Assembly: GCA_036320915.1 (NCBI GenBank)
Contig: JAXBDG010000015.1
Coordinates: 1,116,001-1,180,000 of the forward strand
Direction of reading: 5' to 3'
Length of the DNA: 64,000 bases
Origin: Linnemannia elongata
Taxonomy: Eukaryota > Mortierellomycota > Mortierellomycetes > Mortierellales > Mortierellaceae
Shown: piece by piece, positions 59,554 through 64,000 of the stretch
How the letters are laid out: each line of letters starts with the position of its first letter
Numbering within the stretch: the first letter of the stretch is position 1
The notes under the pieces: generated by a model
Databases searched by the model: none
What the model saw: only the letters and a program-made list of their open reading frames with translations
Told to the model about the DNA's origin: nothing
Position numbers and translations under genes: made by a program

Positions 59554-61304
59554 CTACGCCTCAACGACGACAGAGGCCTCATGCTGGACCCGCTTAACGA
59601 TGAGTCGCATTCCAGGGTAAGGTTTCATGGTCACACGGGGGGACTTTGAGAACTTGAACCCAGGCACGGGGGCATACTCAAGATTGATCAACAGGTAATA
59701 CAACAGGATCTTGGTCTCGATGGTCGCAAACTTGGACCCGATACAATTGCGAGGTCCAGTCAGGAAAGGGACATAGGCCCATGTCATGTCCGATGTCACA
59801 AACTTGATGGACTCTTTTTCTTCTTCGGAAAAGAGGGACGGATCCATCCATCGCTCGGGTTTGAACTCCTCGGCGTCGTCACCATAGACACTTTTGAGTT
59901 TGTGCAGGGCTGCGGCAGAGAGAATGACTTGAGTGCCCTTGGGGATGTCATAACCGAGGATGGTGTCGTCCTGGGTGGCGACACGGGAGGTTGTGGGGAC
60001 TGGGGGGATGAAGCGGAGGAGTTCTTTGACGCATGCGTTGAGGTAAGGAAGGGTGTTAAGGGTGTCGTAGGAGAGGGGGCAGTTGTTGGTCTCGCTGGTG
60101 GTGGGAAGACCGATGTGATCCAGTAGTTCTTGACGGACTTTTTGTTGGACCCTGGGGTGGGTTGAGAAGACGTGGAGCATCCATGTTACTGTGGCGGATG
60201 TAGTTTCGTGACCTGCTGCCATGAATGTCATAATCTAGCATATCGTTTACATGGGTTGAAATATTCAATTGTTTTGTTCTACAAGCAGCATGTTGCAATT
60301 GCACCAATTTGGACCATACTTCTGCTTACCTGGGCTTTGAGCTCAGTGTCTGTCAGTTTCCCATCGTCCAGTGTCCCGACCTGCTCATTGGCTCGCATCA
60401 AGATACTCATAAGATCCTTCCCATCCCCTTCCACCCCCAAACCCTTGCCCTCAACAATCTGAGCACGCTTCTCCTGAATGATCCTTGTCGTCACTCGATC
60501 AATCGTCCGAGCGCTCTGCTTTCGGATCCGGTTGTGCTTGAACGGAATATCAACATAAAAGGGCACAAAGAGTCGAAGAAGCTGGATCACGGGTGAAGCA
60601 CTGACAAACAGCTGGCGGTAAGCATGACTCAGTTCATTATCCGGAATTGTCAACGCCTGAAAGTCGTACCCGAACCCAGCCCGTCCAATAATATCAAGCG
60701 TGCATGACCCCAAGTCGCGCGCAACATCAAACTCAACACACCCATCCTCAGACATATCAACCCGTTCCTCCCACATCCTGCCCAACATCTCAGCAGGGAT
60801 AGCCATCGTCGACACCATCTCCTTGATATGTTTATGACTGAAAGCCGGGTTCAACATCTTGCGCTGCTTCCGATGGACATCCCCCTCGACCAACAGCACG
60901 CCTTTTCCAACGACCTGCGACAACAGCCGGATAGCACGTTCCGGCTTGTGGTACTCATCAGCATGTGTCAAAAAGACATGTTGAATCGCCTTGGGGTCTC
61001 CAAGAACGATCTGAGGGGCATTAAAGAGTCCCCTATAGGCGACTATGCCGCCATACTGATCGATCCAATCGCGGTAGGTCTTGCCGGGCTCTTCACGGAG
61101 GAGGTCCAGGAAATGACCAAGGAGGGGGATGTGGTACTTGTTGTTTTTGGAGGTGGTGGGTGGTCCTGGGACGCGTCGAAGGGGGGAGAGGAAAGTTGGG
61201 TAGAGGTAGGTTTTGTACAGAAGGTAGGTTGAGAGGACGGTGAAGAAGGATTTTAGGATGAGGGCCGGTTGAATTGACTTTGCAAGGGTGGAGATAACAG
61301 CCAT
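59554..61304 (-). CDS. Cytochrome P450 (2)
   Basis: Exons on the minus strand: 61304-60330 and 60234-59554, giving 551 aa. An N-terminal hydrophobic anchor is followed by the hinge RVPGPP. I-helix AGHETT lies at about 332-337, the K-helix ExxR is E396-R399, PERW follows, and the haem loop FLTGPRNCIG has its Cys at 489. The single phase-0 intron lies just before the I-helix, exactly as in its two neighbours. A membrane-bound monooxygenase of the endoplasmic reticulum is expected; the substrate is unknown. It is closest in sequence to P450 3 and clearly a tandem duplicate. Confidence 0.92.
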
Positions 61305-62024
61305 TTTTCGGAGATGGAAAAATAAAATAAAATAAGAAACGTGCAGAGTGGATAAGGTAGAGGAAATGAGAGAAGAGAGGTCAAAGTGACATGTAACAAG
61401 AAAAGGTTGAAGCGAATGAGAATGAGATCTCAGAGATGAGTGTGTGGAGTAAAGCGTGGAGAGTGGAGTGAAGAAAGAGTGGAGTGAAGAAAGAGTGGAG
61501 AACGAAGAGTGGAGAGTGGAGAGATAAACAAAAAGAAAGGCTGATGAACAATAACAAGGATGCTTCGGCTCGCCTGAGCTTATATGTGTTTTTTTTTTGT
61601 TGACGTTGGTTGTCGATTGTACTACACTTTGGGCTCCTTTCTTGAAGCGAGGGAAGAAAAAAAAGGAGGTGGAAAGGCACGCTCGTGCGCAACCCTGCCC
61701 AAACTTGATTTACCTTCTCCCTTCGGCAATTGGACGCTCCGAGAAGCCCGGGCTGCCAAGCTTCATGACGACAATACAAATTGACGTTTTAGATCCAATT
61801 GGTCGTGATCTCTTGCTCAGAAAAGGAAGGACTGCGACATACGCGGTGGATTATGTGCATTGGATCACAAAAAAGGGCTGTTGGACAATTGCTATCCTCA
61901 ATAGTATTTCTATTTATTTTTTCTTAAATACAACCAATCCATTGGTCCGGATAAACGACTTGAATGATGCCCTTTATCCCATCCGCCTCATTTCCTTCCG
62001 CCTTCCAAGGTAGACAACCCTTTT
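61305..62024. other. Intergenic region between P450 2 and P450 3
   Basis: Promoter of P450 2 with a run of gagtgaagaaagagtg-like repeats (about 61450-61520), then the 3' flank of P450 3. No gene seen. Confidence 0.55.
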
Positions 62025-63786
62025 TCAAGGTTCAACCAGAGTGGCGTCGGCTCCTTCGCTCTCCGAGAAGCGTTTGACGATGAGGCGCATTCCGGGAAAG
62101 GGTCTCCATGTGATACGACTCGCCTTCTTGAACTTGAATCCAGGCGCAGGAGCATACTCAAGGTTAATCAGGAGATAATACAGAATAACCTTGGTCTCCA
62201 TGGTCGCAAACTTGGATCCAATGCAATTGCGCGGTCCAGTCAAAAAAGGCAAATACGCCCACGACATCTCGGACGTAACAAACTTGGTCGATTGCCGTTG
62301 CTCCTCCGTCAGCTTGGCCGGATCCATCCATCGCTCCGGCTTGAATTCCTCAGCATCCTCGCCGAAGACGCTCTTCAACTTGTGCAGAGCTGCGGGGGAG
62401 AGAAAGACCTGGGTGCCCTTAGGGATATCGTATCCGAGGATGGTGTCGTCCTCTGCTGCGACGCGCGAGGTGGTTGGGACAGGGGGAATGAATCGGAGGA
62501 GTTCCTTGACACAGGCACTCAGGTATGGCAGCGCATTGAGAGTATCGTAGGTCAAGGGACATCTGTTGGAGTTGGTAGGACGACCAATGTGTTGCAGCAT
62601 CTCTTGCCGAACTTTTTTCTGCACGTCCGGGTAGATGGAAAAGACATGGAGCATCCATGTCACCGTGACAGACGTCGTCTCATGTCCAGCCGCCAGAAAA
62701 GTCATGATCTAATTTTAAGATATTGGCAGAAATTGAGTTAGATGATGCACATGGCATTTGGAATGACAGACATACATAGGAAAGAAATTGTTATTCTCAC
62801 AGCAGAGTACATACTTGGTCTTTGAGCTCAGTGTCGGTCAGTTTGCCATCCTCCAATGATCCGACCTGCTCATTGCCTTGGATGAGAATACTCATCAGAT
62901 CCTTGCTACTGTCATCATCAACATGGTTCTCGGCATTAGCCAAGGCGCGCTTCTCATTGATGATCTGCATCGTGACTCGGTCAATCGTCTCGATAGCCTT
63001 CTTCCGATCGAGATTGGCCTTAGTAGGGAGGTTGGCAAGGAAAGGGATAAAGACTCGCAGGAACTGAGTCGACGTGGTCTCCTTGTAGAACAGCTCGCGA
63101 TAGGCCAAACTCATCTCGTTGTCAGGGTTCGTCATTGCCTGAAAGTCGTACCCGAACCCGCTCAATCCAATGATGTCCAAGGCGCAGGATCCGAGGTCTG
63201 CGGTAATGTCCAGCTCAAACGGCTTCTCCCCCGACCGCTCGACATGCTTCTCCCATTGTCTCCCCAGCGCCTCGGCAGGCCCTGCCATGATATGGACCAT
63301 GTCCTTGATATGCTTGTGACTGAATGCTGGGTTGAGCATCTTGCGCTGCTTGCGATGGACATCCCCTTCAGCTAGCAGGATACCATGTCCGATGACCATC
63401 CCCAGAAGACGGACAAGATTGTCTGGTTTAGGGTACTTGTAAGAGTTGGTGGCAAAGACGTGTTGAATAGCCTTGGGGTCGGCCAAAAGGATGCGTCGGT
63501 TGTTGAAGAGACCGCGGTAGCATACAATTCCGCCGTATTGTTCAATCCATTCACGATGGGGGATGCCGGCTTCTTCTTGGATGATGTCGGGAAAGTTGCC
63601 GAGGAAGGGGAGGTTGTACTTGTTGTGCTTGGACTTGTTGGGAGGGCCGGGGATGTGACGGAGAGGGGAGAGGAAGTTGGGTAGGAGGTAAGTTTTGTAG
63701 AAGAGGAGGGAGGATAGGAGAGCGAAGAGGGTGCTGAATGCAGTGACTGGGTCGACAGTCCGCACAAGGGTAGAGGCAATTGGCAT
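62025..63786 (-). CDS. Cytochrome P450 (3)
   Basis: Exons on the minus strand: 63786-62815 and 62708-62025, giving 551 aa. The start MPIASTLVRTVDP at 63786 is the first ATG in the frame. Membrane anchor, hinge HIPGPP, I-helix AGHETT, K-helix E393-R396, PERW and haem loop FLTGPRNCIG (Cys about 486) are all present. It is the same length as P450 2 and shares its phase-0 intron position. Substrate unknown. It keeps the Trp (QWEKHV) that is TAG in P450 1. Confidence 0.92.
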
Positions 63787-64000
63787 GTTTTTTTTGAATA
63801 AGTGGAGTGAAGTGAACAAGAAGGACGAAAAAAAAAGGGCTCAAGCTAAAGGAATGAATGAAAGAAAGGGAAAGAAAGAATGTCAAAATGTGGGAAGAGA
63901 GCTGTCTGATATGGAGTGAACAAGTTGCTTCGGTTCGTGCAGTTGTGTGTTGAATGAGAGTTTTGTGTGTGTAGTGGGAAAAGAAATGGGCTCCTTTTTA

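Noticed and set aside
1..64000. CRISPR arrays, bacterial operons or transposon ends
   Set aside because: No regularly spaced direct repeats, no transposase or reverse-transcriptase frame and no clear terminal inverted repeats were seen. The genes are eukaryotic with introns.

Overview
This is nuclear DNA of a filamentous fungus. Genes are split by short GT-AG introns, are widely spaced, and sit between homopolymer-rich and pyrimidine-rich intergenic stretches. Fungal markers include spliceosomal CWC15, KIN17, ribosomal protein eL8, a ferric reductase, a GPI-anchored wall protein and three cytochrome P450s. The style (kelch proteins with one membrane span, tandem P450s, many paralogues) fits an early-diverging mould such as Mortierellaceae. 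That placement is inference, not proof.

Left third (about 0.2-16.1 kb): five same-strand paralogues (A-E, 146 to 772 aa) of a secreted family I do not recognise. All share a TATA box 110-140 bp before the ATG, a 35-nt first exon ending inside the signal peptide, and a phase-2 intron. Pairs A/B and D/E look like copies of one ancestral pair, because flanks and promoters are duplicated as well. The copies are modular: A and B are in-frame internally deleted, and two different C-terminal modules occur (A, D versus B, C, E). An unrelated Ser/Thr-rich protein gene (7.6-9.8 kb) lies inside the cluster, behind a piece of A-type upstream sequence.

16.1-21.5 kb has no gene I can support, apart from one possible EF-hand-like exon. 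At 21.6-26.8 kb a large protein joins two histone-fold-like segments, resembling the N-terminus of Sos, to a very long disordered tail. On the minus strand at 27.2-30.2 kb KIN17 and CWC15, both RNA-processing factors, lie head to tail. At 31.8-38.5 kb two tandem kelch/single-span membrane paralogues follow; one uses a GC-AG intron where the other uses GT-AG.

The right part holds a HAD phosphatase (41.8-43.8), an FAD monooxygenase with an 11-nt microexon (44.2-46.4, minus), a GPI-anchored protein (48.5-50.0, minus), a ferric reductase (51.2-53.5), ribosomal protein eL8 (to 55.4) and three tandem minus-strand P450s (55.7-63.8). The first P450 carries an in-frame TAG at a position that is Trp in its paralogues. 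The ferric reductase, monooxygenase and P450s are redox enzymes, but nothing in the sequence ties them into one pathway. All splice models here were read by eye from splice motifs, frame and paralogue comparison.
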